A stretch of DNA of 64,000 nt from a virus. Numbering within the stretch: the stretch's first letter is position 1; the number at the start of each line of letters is the position of its first letter. The stretch is from positions 55,740 through 119,739 of IMG/VR virus record IMGVR_UViG_3300028800_000003, one strand, 5' to 3'. This document shows, one piece after another, positions 54,428 through 61,389 of this stretch. Under the pieces are notes generated by a model. The model saw only the letters and a program-made list of their open reading frames with translations, had not been told where the DNA came from and ran no database searches. Made by a program: the position numbers and the translations under genes.

Positions 54428-54504
54428 TGGTCTGCGTGGCAGGACTCGAACCTGCGACAACTCCGCTCCGAACGGAGGACTCTACCAAGCTGAGCTACAC
54501 GCAG
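54428..54504 (-). tRNA. tRNA-Pro(CGG)
   Basis: Minus-strand cloverleaf. CTGCGTG pairs with CACGCAG (C1-G72 as in bacterial tRNA-Pro). D arm GCTC/GAGT, anticodon stem CTCCG/CGGAG with loop TTCGGAG (anticodon CGG), T arm GCAGG/CCTGC with TTCGAGT. A73 and an encoded CCA (54428-54430) follow. Confidence 0.9.
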
Positions 54505-54539
54505 ATATTTGCGTGCGCCGCGAGGCGAGCGAAAAGGAT

Positions 54540-54641
54540 TTACGCCCAGCCTTCGCGGCTGGCGCTTGGGTAGCCATTCACAGGCTTCATCGGAATGTAA
54601 AGGGTCGTGCCGCCATCAATGATGGTCTCGGTGGAAGCCAT
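54540..54641 (-). CDS. Tiny hypothetical protein, 33 aa
   Basis: MASTETIIDGGTTLYIPMKP to GYPSASREGWA, ATG 54641 with AAGGGATCG upstream. Sits 12 bases after the hydroxylase stop and 36 before tRNA-Pro. Evidence is the ribosome-binding site and spacing only. Confidence 0.4.
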   Translation of the reverse strand: MASTETIIDGGTTLYIPMKPVNGYPSASREGWA

Positions 54642-54653
54642 GACACGATCCCT

Positions 54654-55178
54654 TCAAAATTCGGTGCCGAAGACGCGATCCCACAAGCTCGTAACGACAC
54701 CGTAGTTGGTGTCATCCACGGCATGGTGGATGGCGTGACGCCGTTTCAGACGCCACAGCGGATGACCGCGGCGAATGTCGGCGTAATGGAACAAGGTATG
54801 CAACGCGGCATAGACCACGTAGCCGATCGAGAAGCCGATCATGGCGGCGCTCGACTGCAAGCCGAAGGCCAGCCAGGAGCCGGCATACATCAACGTGGTG
54901 AGCAGCGGATGCAGCGCGATGTAGTCGCGCGGCTCGTCATGGTGCATTGCGTGAAAGCGACGCAGCAACAGCGGCGCCTCGTGTAGCACCCAGCGATGCA
55001 CCACGTATTCGTAGAGGCTCCAGACGAACAGGCCGATGCCTGCCTCGCCGAACCATTTCAATGACACGCCGTGGATGACAGAAAGGATCAGCAAGCCCAG
55101 CGTGGCCGGTGCCGTGATCAGAAAGTCGGCGTAATATTCCCACTTGGTCAGCTTGACCAGCCGCTGAAATTTGATCAT
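54654..55178 (-). CDS. Fatty-acid hydroxylase/sterol desaturase superfamily membrane enzyme
   Basis: 174 residues. The eight-His di-iron signature is complete: HRWVLH (61-66), HAMHH (76-80), HTLFH (127-131) and HAIHH (148-152). Two to three membrane segments (LITAPATLGLLILSVIHGV, GFSIGYVVYAALHTLF) embed it in the membrane. Relatives hydroxylate or desaturate fatty acyl chains, sterols or carotenoids using O2 and a redox donor. A phage gene of this type could alter host lipids or lipid A and so exclude other phages. No redox partner is seen nearby. Confidence 0.85.
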   Translation of the reverse strand: MIKFQRLVKLTKWEYYADFLITAPATLGLLILSVIHGVSLKWFGEAGIGLFVWSLYEYVVHRWVLHEAPLLLRRFHAMHHDEPRDYIALHPLLTTLMYAGSWLAFGLQSSAAMIGFSIGYVVYAALHTLFHYADIRRGHPLWRLKRRHAIHHAVDDTNYGVVTSLWDRVFGTEF

Positions 55179-55220
55179 CCAACGGCTTCCATCTTGGGGC
55201 TAAGCACCTGTGAATATTGC

Positions 55221-55262
55221 GTTTCCACACTTTCGCGCAAAATAGCGCCGAACTGTGGAAAA
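55221..55262. promoter_or_regulatory. Inverted DnaA-box-like pair
   Basis: GTTTCCACA (55221-55229) and, in opposite orientation, TGTGGAAAA (55254-55262) flank CTTTCGCGC-N-GCGCCGAA. The TTTTCCACA form differs from the DnaA-box consensus TTATCCACA by one base. It lies upstream of the hydroxylase gene, so it is a regulatory site or, less likely, part of an origin. Confidence 0.4.
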
Positions 55263-55376
55263 CCGAAATTGTTGCTCCGTCATCGGGGCCAGAGGCGCGC
55301 GCGTCCGCCCGTTTATCCCGACTTTCTCAATGCACCAGGGCCATTGTCCTGCTGGCTGGTACGGATTTCATGTCTA

Positions 55377-55398
55377 AGCGTAGTTCATGAACTACGCT
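55377..55398. promoter_or_regulatory. 22-bp perfect palindrome
   Basis: AGCGTAGTTCATGAACTACG plus CT is perfectly symmetric about TCATGA. It lies just after the stop of the small gene at 55415 and has no U-tract, so it is more likely an operator than a terminator. Confidence 0.5.
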
Positions 55399-55414
55399 CG
55401 ATCACCATTTTCTC

Positions 55415-55624
55415 TTACGCTGCATCAATCCAGTCATCGATGCGCCAGATGGCGGCGTTGATCTTGCGCGCGAGCCAGCGATCCCTGATCGCCCAGGCCA
55501 GCACCTTATCGAGCAGATATGCCGCGCCGCGCAATAGCGCAATCGGTGCATACGCCAGCAACACCGGCAGGGATACAATCACCTGCGCGGCGAAACCCAA
55601 CCACTGACGCGTTTTGCGGCTCAT
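55415..55624 (-). CDS. Small membrane-associated protein, 69 aa
   Basis: ATG 55624 overlaps the upstream stop. MSRKTRQWLGFAAQVIVSLP continues with a hydrophobic segment (VLLAYAPIALLRGAAYLL) and a basic amphipathic tail (WAIRDRWLARKINAAIWRID). Probably membrane-attached. Confidence 0.55.
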   Translation of the reverse strand: MSRKTRQWLGFAAQVIVSLPVLLAYAPIALLRGAAYLLDKVLAWAIRDRWLARKINAAIWRIDDWIDAA

Positions 55625-55800
55625 GGCACTGCACCAAGAAGAATGCACTCGGTGCCGAAATGCAGCTTGTTCATCACCTCGATGATCAGGCCTGATTGCT
55701 CGGTGCCGAGATCGAAGCGGCGCCATGTCTCCAGGAGATCGGCGTCATTGTGAAGCCGGTGCGCTGCCAGCTTGAAGACGGCGCGCTCGCGGCGGGTCAT
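55621..55800 (-). CDS. Hypothetical protein, 59 aa
   Basis: ATG 55800, with overlap to its downstream neighbour. MTRRERAVFKLAAHRLHNDA and LGTEQSGLIIEVMNKLHFGT suggest a short helical domain. No family recognised. Confidence 0.55.
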   Translation of the reverse strand: MTRRERAVFKLAAHRLHNDADLLETWRRFDLGTEQSGLIIEVMNKLHFGTECILLGAVP

Positions 55801-56030
55801 TCGCCACACGAAAAAACGAAAGCCCAACCCATACAGGCAGCAAATCCGAGCCCAAAGGCACCACACAATCCGAAGGCGGAAAACCATGCCCGCCAATAGT
55901 CGACGGCAAGCCAGTAACCGACATGATGCGGATCGATGGCTCCGGCGGCGATATACGACAGCCACAGCAAGCCAGCAGCGAGCCCGCTATAGAGAATGGC
56001 CAGCGCCAGATTGGTCAACTTTCTGCACAT
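55797..56030 (-). CDS. Small membrane protein, 77 aa
   Basis: MCRKLTNLALAILYSGLAAG is the first hydrophobic segment; YWRAWFSAFGLCGAFGLGFA the second. ATG 56030. Two membrane helices with a short periplasmic loop (HHVGYWL). Role unknown. Confidence 0.55.
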   Translation of the reverse strand: MCRKLTNLALAILYSGLAAGLLWLSYIAAGAIDPHHVGYWLAVDYWRAWFSAFGLCGAFGLGFAACMGWAFVFSCGE

Positions 56031-56049
56031 TCGGTTGCCTCCGAAAGCG

Positions 56050-56271
56050 TTATACGGCCGGCGTCGGAATGCGCCCGATCTGGCCAAGCAAGATGGACAG
56101 GAATTGATTGTCGGCGATCGAGACATCCCAGTTCGGGTCGTTGCAAAGCTGCTCGACCACGTCGACGTTGAGCCATTCGCCCGGCTTGAACCGAGTCGAG
56201 TTGGTGATGGTCTTGACCTCGTATTGGCGAACGCCCCACACCAGACCGATCTTGACTTCCTTCGCTGCCAC
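56050..56271 (-). CDS. Hypothetical protein, 73 aa
   Basis: Starts MAAKEVKIGLVWGVRQYEVK. Soluble, alpha/beta-like (VDVVEQLCNDPNWDVSIADN). ATG 56271. No family. Confidence 0.6.
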   Translation of the reverse strand: MAAKEVKIGLVWGVRQYEVKTITNSTRFKPGEWLNVDVVEQLCNDPNWDVSIADNQFLSILLGQIGRIPTPAV

Positions 56272-56282
56272 CTTGGCGTCTC

Positions 56283-56486
56283 TCAGTAACCGGATTTCAG
56301 ATCAGGCTTTGTGCGCGGGTCATACGGAAAATAGACCCGACATTCAGGTCCGTTCTCGCCGTCGAGATAGGTCTCGTAGACCCATCCCATCCACACGTAT
56401 CGCCCTTGCGCGTATTCCGGCATCCAAGCCCAGTGGCGCGTCACGTAGTACGTTCCATCGGCCGTCTTGGTGAAGACCTCTGGCAT
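56283..56486 (-). CDS. Aromatic-rich hypothetical protein, 67 aa
   Basis: Trp/Tyr-rich beta pattern: TYYVTRHWAWMPEYAQGRYV, WMGWVYETYLDGENGPECRV. Overlaps the stop of the upstream gene by one base. No family recognised; soluble. Confidence 0.6.
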   Translation of the reverse strand: MPEVFTKTADGTYYVTRHWAWMPEYAQGRYVWMGWVYETYLDGENGPECRVYFPYDPRTKPDLKSGY

Positions 56487-56839
56487 CAGGCGTTGGCCTG
56501 TTGATTGTAGCCGATCGAGCCGCCACCCGTGTTCTCCGGCAGGTACGGCTTCAACGCCGCAAGCTGGTCGGGCGAATACGCGAATTGCGAGAACAGTGCC
56601 TTGGCGACGTTGTCGAGATGTTCAAGCTCGCCGACGGCCGGCGACTTTGGAAACACCTTGGCGAGATTCTTGATAGCGTCCGACACCACCGGGAATTCCT
56701 TGTCGATCGCTTGATAGATCGAGTCGCCGGCCTTCACCGCGTTGACAGCGAGGACGACATCGCTGGCGACGGAAATAACGGCCGGCATCCGGGCGATGAA
56801 CGCCGCGGCGACCGCAAACAGTGCCTCAATCGCTTCCAT
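56486..56839 (-). CDS. Helical hypothetical protein, 117 aa
   Basis: ATG 56839. An N-terminal hydrophobic helix (IEALFAVAAAFIARMPAVIS) is followed by a coiled-coil-like region (VVLAVNAVKAGDSIYQAIDK) and a Pro/Gly-rich end. Possibly membrane-linked. No family recognised. Confidence 0.55.
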   Translation of the reverse strand: MEAIEALFAVAAAFIARMPAVISVASDVVLAVNAVKAGDSIYQAIDKEFPVVSDAIKNLAKVFPKSPAVGELEHLDNVAKALFSQFAYSPDQLAALKPYLPENTGGGSIGYNQQANA

Positions 56840-56843
56840 GTCA

Positions 56844-57395
56844 TTACTCCGGAATCCGCATCCACTCGGAACGGTCGATCGCTTCCTGCGGAACCTGGCG
56901 CCCGAGACTGCCAACGTAACCGAGCGTGTCGTTACGACGAAACACGACGGCGGCCTGATACCCAGGAGCACGCCACAAGAATGAGTGCGGCACGTCATCC
57001 CAGTTGAAAGGATGCCATGGCGATGCCGACTTTGCTGCGACGGCATTCTCGACGTGATGGATCGCCGACTTGGTGTGCTCGATCGCAGACATCACATCAC
57101 TGCCGGCCGATTTGACCAACTCAATGGCGTCGGCGACTTTTGCAGCCGCTTCGGAGATTTTCGCCAGCTTGGCCTCGGCTTCGTCCGTCTCGATGTTCAA
57201 CGTGACGGTAAGAATGCCGGGTGCTGCACCAGCAACGGCTTGCAGCCGCTTGGACGCTTCCTTGATCAGGTTAGCGTGCGATGCTTTGAGCGGCACCGTC
57301 CAGAGAATGTTCTCCAGAGCGCGTGCCAATTGCACGTCGTCGGCGCGCTCTGGTGTGCGCTGGATGTCCCAGCAGTTCGGATGCGCCTCGCCCAT
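56844..57395 (-). CDS. Hypothetical protein, 183 aa
   Basis: ATG 57395. The N-terminal half (NCWDIQRTPERADDVQLARA) is helical, and a long coiled coil covers residues 60-110 (LAKISEAAAKVADAIELVKS). The C-terminal half has WRAPGYQAAVVFRRNDTLGY. No family recognised. Confidence 0.6.
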   Translation of the reverse strand: MGEAHPNCWDIQRTPERADDVQLARALENILWTVPLKASHANLIKEASKRLQAVAGAAPGILTVTLNIETDEAEAKLAKISEAAAKVADAIELVKSAGSDVMSAIEHTKSAIHHVENAVAAKSASPWHPFNWDDVPHSFLWRAPGYQAAVVFRRNDTLGYVGSLGRQVPQEAIDRSEWMRIPE

Positions 57396-57400
57396 CGCTG

Positions 57401-58081
57401 TCACTCCCGCACCGGAGCGCCGTGACCCTCCATGCAGGCGACGGCGAGGGCGGCAATCTTGCGAAAGCCGTGCAGCACCTCGATGTTGTTGCCGCGACTC
57501 ACGCGCCAATCTTCGAACGCCTTGTTCAGGTACGTGTGGATCGCCGCCAGATAGTCGCCGACGCCGCTGAGCACGTCGGGCTTGGCATTGCCGCGCTCGG
57601 CCCGCTGATACTGGCGCTCGGCTACGATGGCGTCGAACGATTTCAGGATATTCCAAGTGAAATCGCGCGGCAGATTTTTCAGGTCTTCCGCGAAACGCGC
57701 AATCGAAAAGTCGACCGTGTCGAGCGGATTGGACGCATCACCCATGCGCACGAAATGCAGCATGGTGTACTGATCGGCGAGTGTCAGCGTGCCGTAGGCG
57801 GCGCGCAATTCGTCGGCCAGAACGTCGGACGCATTGTCGAGCGGGCGATCCTGACAGCTATGATTCTCGCTGGCGCGGCCAAGGCATTGATCGAGGCTGA
57901 CCAGTTCGGCACGAATGACAATGGCCCAGCCGAACAACTGGTTGCCATCGGTATAGCGCAGTTCGAGCAGATCGCCCGGCTTCGCCTTCATCCACTTGCC
58001 ACCCTTGCGGGCGGTCGACGTGGCTTTGCCGAACGGAATGTTGGCATTGGCTCGCAGATATAGAATCTCGTGAGTGGCCAT
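57401..58081 (-). CDS. Hypothetical protein, 226 aa
   Basis: ATG 58081. Begins MATHEILYLRANANIPFGKA; includes GKWMKAKPGDLLELRYTDGN (beta barrel-like) and a helical C-terminus with SFDAIVAERQYQRAERGNAK. Function unknown; no close family. Confidence 0.6.
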   Translation of the reverse strand: MATHEILYLRANANIPFGKATSTARKGGKWMKAKPGDLLELRYTDGNQLFGWAIVIRAELVSLDQCLGRASENHSCQDRPLDNASDVLADELRAAYGTLTLADQYTMLHFVRMGDASNPLDTVDFSIARFAEDLKNLPRDFTWNILKSFDAIVAERQYQRAERGNAKPDVLSGVGDYLAAIHTYLNKAFEDWRVSRGNNIEVLHGFRKIAALAVACMEGHGAPVRE

Positions 58082-58086
58082 GTCAG

Positions 58087-58257
58087 TCACTCCGATTTCA
58101 GGAGTGACACGGCGACGCCGGCCAGCGCGACGCTGCCCGCGGTGAAGCCGATGACGGCAGGCCAGCTCTGCGCATGCAGACCCCAGCCATAGATCATGGT
58201 GCCGAAGCCGCACGCAATTGCGCCCAGCCAGATGATAATCCCAGCAAGTGCTGCCAC
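58087..58257 (-). CDS. Small membrane protein, 56 aa
   Basis: GTG 58257 with GGAGG six bases upstream. The product is nearly all hydrophobic (AGIIIWLGAIACGFGTMIYG and AVIGFTAGSVALAGVAVSLL), two membrane helices. Holin- or toxin-like in size; no evidence beyond shape. Confidence 0.55.
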   Translation of the reverse strand: MAALAGIIIWLGAIACGFGTMIYGWGLHAQSWPAVIGFTAGSVALAGVAVSLLKSE

Positions 58258-58463
58258 GTTTGCCTCCGTGGTTATTTGCTTTGCGCTCCAGACAAACGAG
58301 CGGGCCGTCAACCTGAAAGCGAACAGGTTGACGGCCCTACAGACAGGCTCGGTTGTGGTTATTGAATGTTGCCGTGCTTACTTTCAGTTCGGCATCGGCA
58401 GTTGTTTGTTGCCCGCTTTCGGCGTCAAGGCACGACGGCCGCGCCACGGTGGGGCTGAACCAA
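58258..58463. other. Gap with a strong 14-bp hairpin
   Basis: 206 bases without a gene between the membrane-protein and 58464 genes. It contains the 14-bp inverted repeat described separately. Otherwise nothing is recognisable. Confidence 0.45.
58302..58337. promoter_or_regulatory. Fourteen-base-pair perfect hairpin with CAGGTTG arms
   Basis: GGGCCGTCAACCTG (58302-58315) is perfectly complementary to CAGGTTGACGGCCC (58324-58337), with loop AAAGCGAA. No U-tract follows on either strand, so it does not look like an intrinsic terminator. The CAACCTG/CAGGTTG arms recur as another inverted repeat at 59003-59020. Confidence 0.6.
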
Positions 58464-58793
58464 TTATTCTTCGAGGTCGCCGTATCGGATCGGCTGAACG
58501 ATCGCGCCGGCTTCCATATCGGCAACGGCATCGGTCAGAAGCCGCCGCGGATGATTCGATAGCCGCGACTCTCGCACGGCATGTTCGCCGAACACGTCGG
58601 CGATAGCATCGGCTGCACGCCAGTCGATGAAAATGTCGCCGGCTGGATCAAGATCGTTCGGCCCGGCTTTCAGTTTCTTGACCGCCCCGCCCCGCTCCAG
58701 GAATTTCGCGGTAAGCCGTTCAAGTTCCTCACGTTGCGCGGCCTTGGTATCAATCGCAGATGCCGCGCTCGCGCGGTCCTCAAACGTACTCAT
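58464..58793 (-). CDS. Hypothetical protein, 109 aa, behind the strongest promoter in this region
   Basis: ATG 58793. Contains AQREELERLTAKFLERGGAV and DWRAADAIADVFGEHAVRES, and an end (LLTDAVADMEAGAIVQPIRY) typical of small alpha-rich proteins. No HTH pattern is evident. Its gene is preceded by a near-consensus promoter overlapped by ATACCCGC, so it is likely an early or regulatory gene. Confidence 0.6.
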   Translation of the reverse strand: MSTFEDRASAASAIDTKAAQREELERLTAKFLERGGAVKKLKAGPNDLDPAGDIFIDWRAADAIADVFGEHAVRESRLSNHPRRLLTDAVADMEAGAIVQPIRYGDLEE

Positions 58794-58823
58794 TTCGCAT
58801 TGCTTTGCCTCTGAAATGAAAAC

Positions 58824-58843
58824 GGCGGCCGTTGCTGGCCGCC
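58824..58843 (-). terminator. Hairpin with short U-tract in the leader of the 58793 gene
   Basis: GGCGGCC-AGCAAC-GGCCGCC (58843-58824, minus strand) is followed by GTTTTCATTTCAGAGG. The U-tract is short. It lies inside the leader, after the promoter and before the ribosome-binding site, so it could attenuate the gene. Confidence 0.55.
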
Positions 58844-58870
58844 GAGGTCATTTTGTCCATCATGAGGCGC

Positions 58871-58926
58871 AGAGTACCATGCGACGCGGGTATCGTCAAT
58901 ACTTAACCGCATTTTTTTGCGGGTAT
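58871..58926 (-). promoter_or_regulatory. Near-consensus promoter with two ATACCCGC sites
   Basis: -35 TTGACG (58894-58899) and -10 TACTCT (58871-58876) are separated by exactly 17 bases, minus strand. ATACCCGC lies in the spacer (58886-58893) and again at 58919-58926, 33 bases apart (about three helix turns). A regulator bound at the spacer copy would occlude RNA polymerase. Confidence 0.65.
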
Positions 58927-58975
58927 TCGGCTAAGTGGTTGATTTTGACCAAATAAATCTACATTACCGCCCACT

Positions 58976-59004
58976 TTGACATGCGACACGTCAGGGTTGA
59001 TACA
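58976..59004 (+). promoter_or_regulatory. Antisense-direction promoter candidate
   Basis: TTGACA (58976-58981, perfect -35) and GATACA (58999-59004) with a 17-base spacer point rightward, into the leftward GIY-YIG gene. No rightward gene follows. The inverted repeat at 59003-59020 overlaps its downstream end. Confidence 0.4.
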
Positions 59005-59020
59005 ACCTGATTCCAGGTTG
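59003..59020. promoter_or_regulatory. CAACCTG-ATTC-CAGGTTG inverted repeat
   Basis: A perfect seven-base inverted repeat with a four-base centre. A second overlapping one (GGTTG-ATA-CAACC) precedes it. The arms match the 58302-58337 hairpin. It lies eight bases after the stop of the GIY-YIG gene. Confidence 0.5.
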
Positions 59021-59027
59021 AAAACGA

Positions 59028-59471
59028 TCACTTAAACAACGATTTGCTGCGGGCAAATGCTTCGATGTCCGCCTGAGTGTAGAGCGCAATACCTGCGGCG
59101 GCAGCCGCTTCAACGACACCGAGGCTGGCTTGCGTTACGTTGCGCTCGAACCATTCGCCATGCCGACGATGATGCCGTAGGCAGTGATGCGCCATCCGCT
59201 CCAACTCGCGGGCGATCTGTTCGCTTGGGACATGGAACTCCTTGAACAGGCGCAATTTGATTGGGCTTGACATCTGGAGCTGACGCAATCGCTCCTGAGA
59301 TGCGTTAGTCGTATATCCGATCTTCAATGGACCGCAGGCGCGCGCACCGACGATATAGACCGAGCACCATTGCGGCTTATCAAGAGCGGCAATCGCATGC
59401 TCGCTCAACGCCGGTTCCTTATTCTGAGGCAAATGTGATTTCTGCGCCCAACGCGCCGCCGACTTATACAT
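59028..59471 (-). CDS. GIY-YIG-superfamily (T5orf172-type) nuclease-like protein
   Basis: 147 residues from ATG 59471, overlapping the upstream stop. The core is SVYIVGARACGPLKIGYTTN (VYIVG standing for GIY, KIGYT for YIG), followed by ASQERLRQLQMSSPIKLRLF and a Glu/His helix (IARELERMAHHCLRHHRRHG). GEWFERN closes the domain. The T5orf172/MUG113 group are phage nuclease-like proteins of uncertain substrate. An alternative start at 59513 would add a poorly conserved stretch. Confidence 0.8.
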   Translation of the reverse strand: MYKSAARWAQKSHLPQNKEPALSEHAIAALDKPQWCSVYIVGARACGPLKIGYTTNASQERLRQLQMSSPIKLRLFKEFHVPSEQIARELERMAHHCLRHHRRHGEWFERNVTQASLGVVEAAAAAGIALYTQADIEAFARSKSLFK

Positions 59472-59682
59472 CCAGCTTCGACTCGAATGCAATGATGTCG
59501 CCGATGTCGGCACGTTGCTTCTCGGTGAACGTCGCGGCGAGCGCCCGTAGCGGCTCTCGATTGATCAGCTTCGGCCGCAGAAAATCCGGCATCGAATAGA
59601 GCACCTTGCCGGTCTCCATCACCTCGACGAGCAATCGCTTGGAGCGCTTGACGACAACAGCGGTGCCACAGAATGCCGTCAT
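59464..59682 (-). CDS. Hypothetical protein, 72 aa
   Basis: ATG 59682. Overlaps neighbours at both ends. Has VEVMETGKVLYSMPDFLRPK and AATFTEKQRADIGDIIAFES. No family recognised. Confidence 0.6.
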   Translation of the reverse strand: MTAFCGTAVVVKRSKRLLVEVMETGKVLYSMPDFLRPKLINREPLRALAATFTEKQRADIGDIIAFESKLDV

Positions 59683-60083
59683 GCGGCCCGCCGGATAGCT
59701 TCGGCGATTTCCTTTGCTGTCGCAGCCCCATGCAGGTCTTCTGCCATTGAGGTAACGGAACTGCCGCGTTCATACGCGCGGCGATAGCGATCCGCGATCT
59801 GCGCGCATCTCTCGCGCTCTGCGGCTACGGCTGCGTGCGTCGCCCACTGACGGCGACGTTCCTCGGCGCGCTCATGCAGATAGGCGCGCTGATCGTCGGT
59901 CAATTCATCGGCCTGCGGCTTCGGCGGTATCGGCCATGGCGTTGCCGGCCGTATCCAAGGTTGCTCGCGAATGCGACTTGGGCATTCGTGATTGAAGCAA
60001 AACTGCCCCAGCATGGCCAGTGACCACTTGTGGCAGTCTGGACACTTGCCGAAGAATTTGGTGATGGCTTGCCGGAGTCGCAT
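59679..60083 (-). CDS. Zinc-ribbon hypothetical protein, 134 aa
   Basis: N-terminal zinc site C-x-x-C (GKCPDCHKWSLAMLGQFCFN plus HECPSR). A Pro-rich linker (PWPIPPKPQADEL) leads to a coiled-coil Arg/Glu region (AVAAERERCAQIADRYRRAY). Start ATG 60083. Possible nucleic-acid-binding protein. Confidence 0.65.
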   Translation of the reverse strand: MRLRQAITKFFGKCPDCHKWSLAMLGQFCFNHECPSRIREQPWIRPATPWPIPPKPQADELTDDQRAYLHERAEERRRQWATHAAVAAERERCAQIADRYRRAYERGSSVTSMAEDLHGAATAKEIAEAIRRAA

Positions 60084-60470
60084 TCAATGGACCCCCTGCT
60101 CAATGCACCGCTCATAGAGTTGCCGCGCTTGATCTGGCGTGCATCCCTTGGCGATAAAGAAGCCGAGCGCAATGCTGCCGAAGTCTTCCTGATCGAAATC
60201 GCCCATATCGAATTTCTCGTAGAATTCTTTCCTCCAGGCGGTAATGAGTTGATCAGAGACTGCTCGTAGCCGTTCAGCATCTGCCCGCAGCCGCTTGATC
60301 TCGTTCCAGCAGCCTGTAACCAGGCCGGCAGGCACCTCGACCATTTTCTCTCGCGGCACCAACTTGTCACCCCAGCCGATCACGACATCGGCAAGGCGAT
60401 CGAGGATGTCCCTGGCCTGATCTTTCTGGATTGCCGCGCGCACGGCGCAGCCTGATAGAACCTCGCTCAT
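60084..60470 (-). CDS. Helical hypothetical protein, 128 aa
   Basis: ATG 60470. A long helical stretch (CWNEIKRLRADAERLRAVSD) follows LVPREKMVEVPAGLVTGCWN, with an acidic middle (EKFDMGDFDQEDFGSIALGF). Adjacent to the preceding gene with no gap. No family recognised. Confidence 0.6.
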   Translation of the reverse strand: MSEVLSGCAVRAAIQKDQARDILDRLADVVIGWGDKLVPREKMVEVPAGLVTGCWNEIKRLRADAERLRAVSDQLITAWRKEFYEKFDMGDFDQEDFGSIALGFFIAKGCTPDQARQLYERCIEQGVH

Positions 60471-60713
60471 TCAACCTCTCTCCTTAACTAACTCCTTGGC
60501 GCGCGCAGTGCGCAGCAGATCGAGCCCAGCCGGCGTCATGGTTACGTAATCCCGGCCGACTATCAGCAGATCACGCTTGATCATCGCGGCAACAATGCCG
60601 CTGCATTTCTCTCCTGCGATGGTCCAGTAGTAATTGCCCTTGTCGTCATACCAGCGGCGCAGCGGGTAGCCGCGGTCCATCCAGCTCAGCACCTCGACCA
60701 TCGTCATGGACAT
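60471..60713 (-). CDS. Hypothetical protein, 80 aa
   Basis: ATG 60713; a TTG at 60749 overlaps the upstream gene. Alpha/beta-like: MTMVEVLSWMDRGYPLRRWY, IVAAMIKRDLLIVGRDYVTM. Winged-helix-like shape is possible. No family confirmed. Confidence 0.55.
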   Translation of the reverse strand: MSMTMVEVLSWMDRGYPLRRWYDDKGNYYWTIAGEKCSGIVAAMIKRDLLIVGRDYVTMTPAGLDLLRTARAKELVKERG

Positions 60714-60721
60714 GGCGTCTT

Positions 60722-61087
60722 TCACCGGTAATGTGAGATGACGTGACAACCGATCGGCGGCAATGTCACGCCGCTCGGCATGAGGCGCGCTATCTTGAGG
60801 CGCAAATCGACAATTTCGTGCGCATCTTCTATCGTTTCTACAGGCAACGCGGGAAACGTAATCGGCTCCTCGAAACCCTGTCCGTCTTCCGTCTTGGCGA
60901 TCACCTTGCCAATGGCAACGTAGGAGCCATTCATGCCGTCATAGAGAACGCAGAGCCCGTCGTGATGTTTGATGCCATCGAATGCCGAGTCCCTGTACGG
61001 TTCAAGGTGATCATAAGCATCGTCGCCGAACGTGTCCCCAGGAAGGACAACGCCGATCATCGCGTAGGTGTTGACGTGGGTGCTCAC
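60722..61087 (-). CDS. Hypothetical protein, 121 aa
   Basis: ATG 61087. Starts MSTHVNTYAMIGVVLPGDTF, with LCVLYDGMNGSYVAIGKVIA and IEDAHEIVDLRLKIARLMPS. Single-domain alpha/beta protein; similar stand-alone phage ORFs exist without known role. Confidence 0.65.
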   Translation of the reverse strand: MSTHVNTYAMIGVVLPGDTFGDDAYDHLEPYRDSAFDGIKHHDGLCVLYDGMNGSYVAIGKVIAKTEDGQGFEEPITFPALPVETIEDAHEIVDLRLKIARLMPSGVTLPPIGCHVISHYR

Positions 61088-61389
61088 TATCTCTCCTCCA
61101 TTGCCGGCGGCAGCCTGGCATAGCTCAAAACGCCCAATCGGCGCGCGCGTTTCAGTTCCTTTTCCCAGGCCGCCAGCATGGCAGTCCAGACAGCGGCATC
61201 ACCGGCGGCGATCATCTGCGGCGTCGGCTTCCTTGGCGTCACGACGTACCCACCGCGCTGGAGCATCTGCAACAACCGTGTCGCATCGTTATCAGGCAGC
61301 GGCGGCAACGGTGTGCGCGGGAATTTTCGCCAATGCAGGCGGGACAACATGCCGGCGCAAAACGCCGAAACGATGTCGTGAGGTGTCAT
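61087..61389 (-). CDS. Hypothetical protein, 100 aa
   Basis: ATG 61389 with AGGATCAAG upstream. A basic start (AFCAGMLSRLHWRKFPRTPL) and an Ala/Trp helix (AAGDAAVWTAMLAAWEKELK). The second half recalls short proteins from other phages of alphaproteobacteria. Overlaps the next gene by 98 bases. Confidence 0.6.
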   Translation of the reverse strand: MTPHDIVSAFCAGMLSRLHWRKFPRTPLPPLPDNDATRLLQMLQRGGYVVTPRKPTPQMIAAGDAAVWTAMLAAWEKELKRARRLGVLSYARLPPAMEER

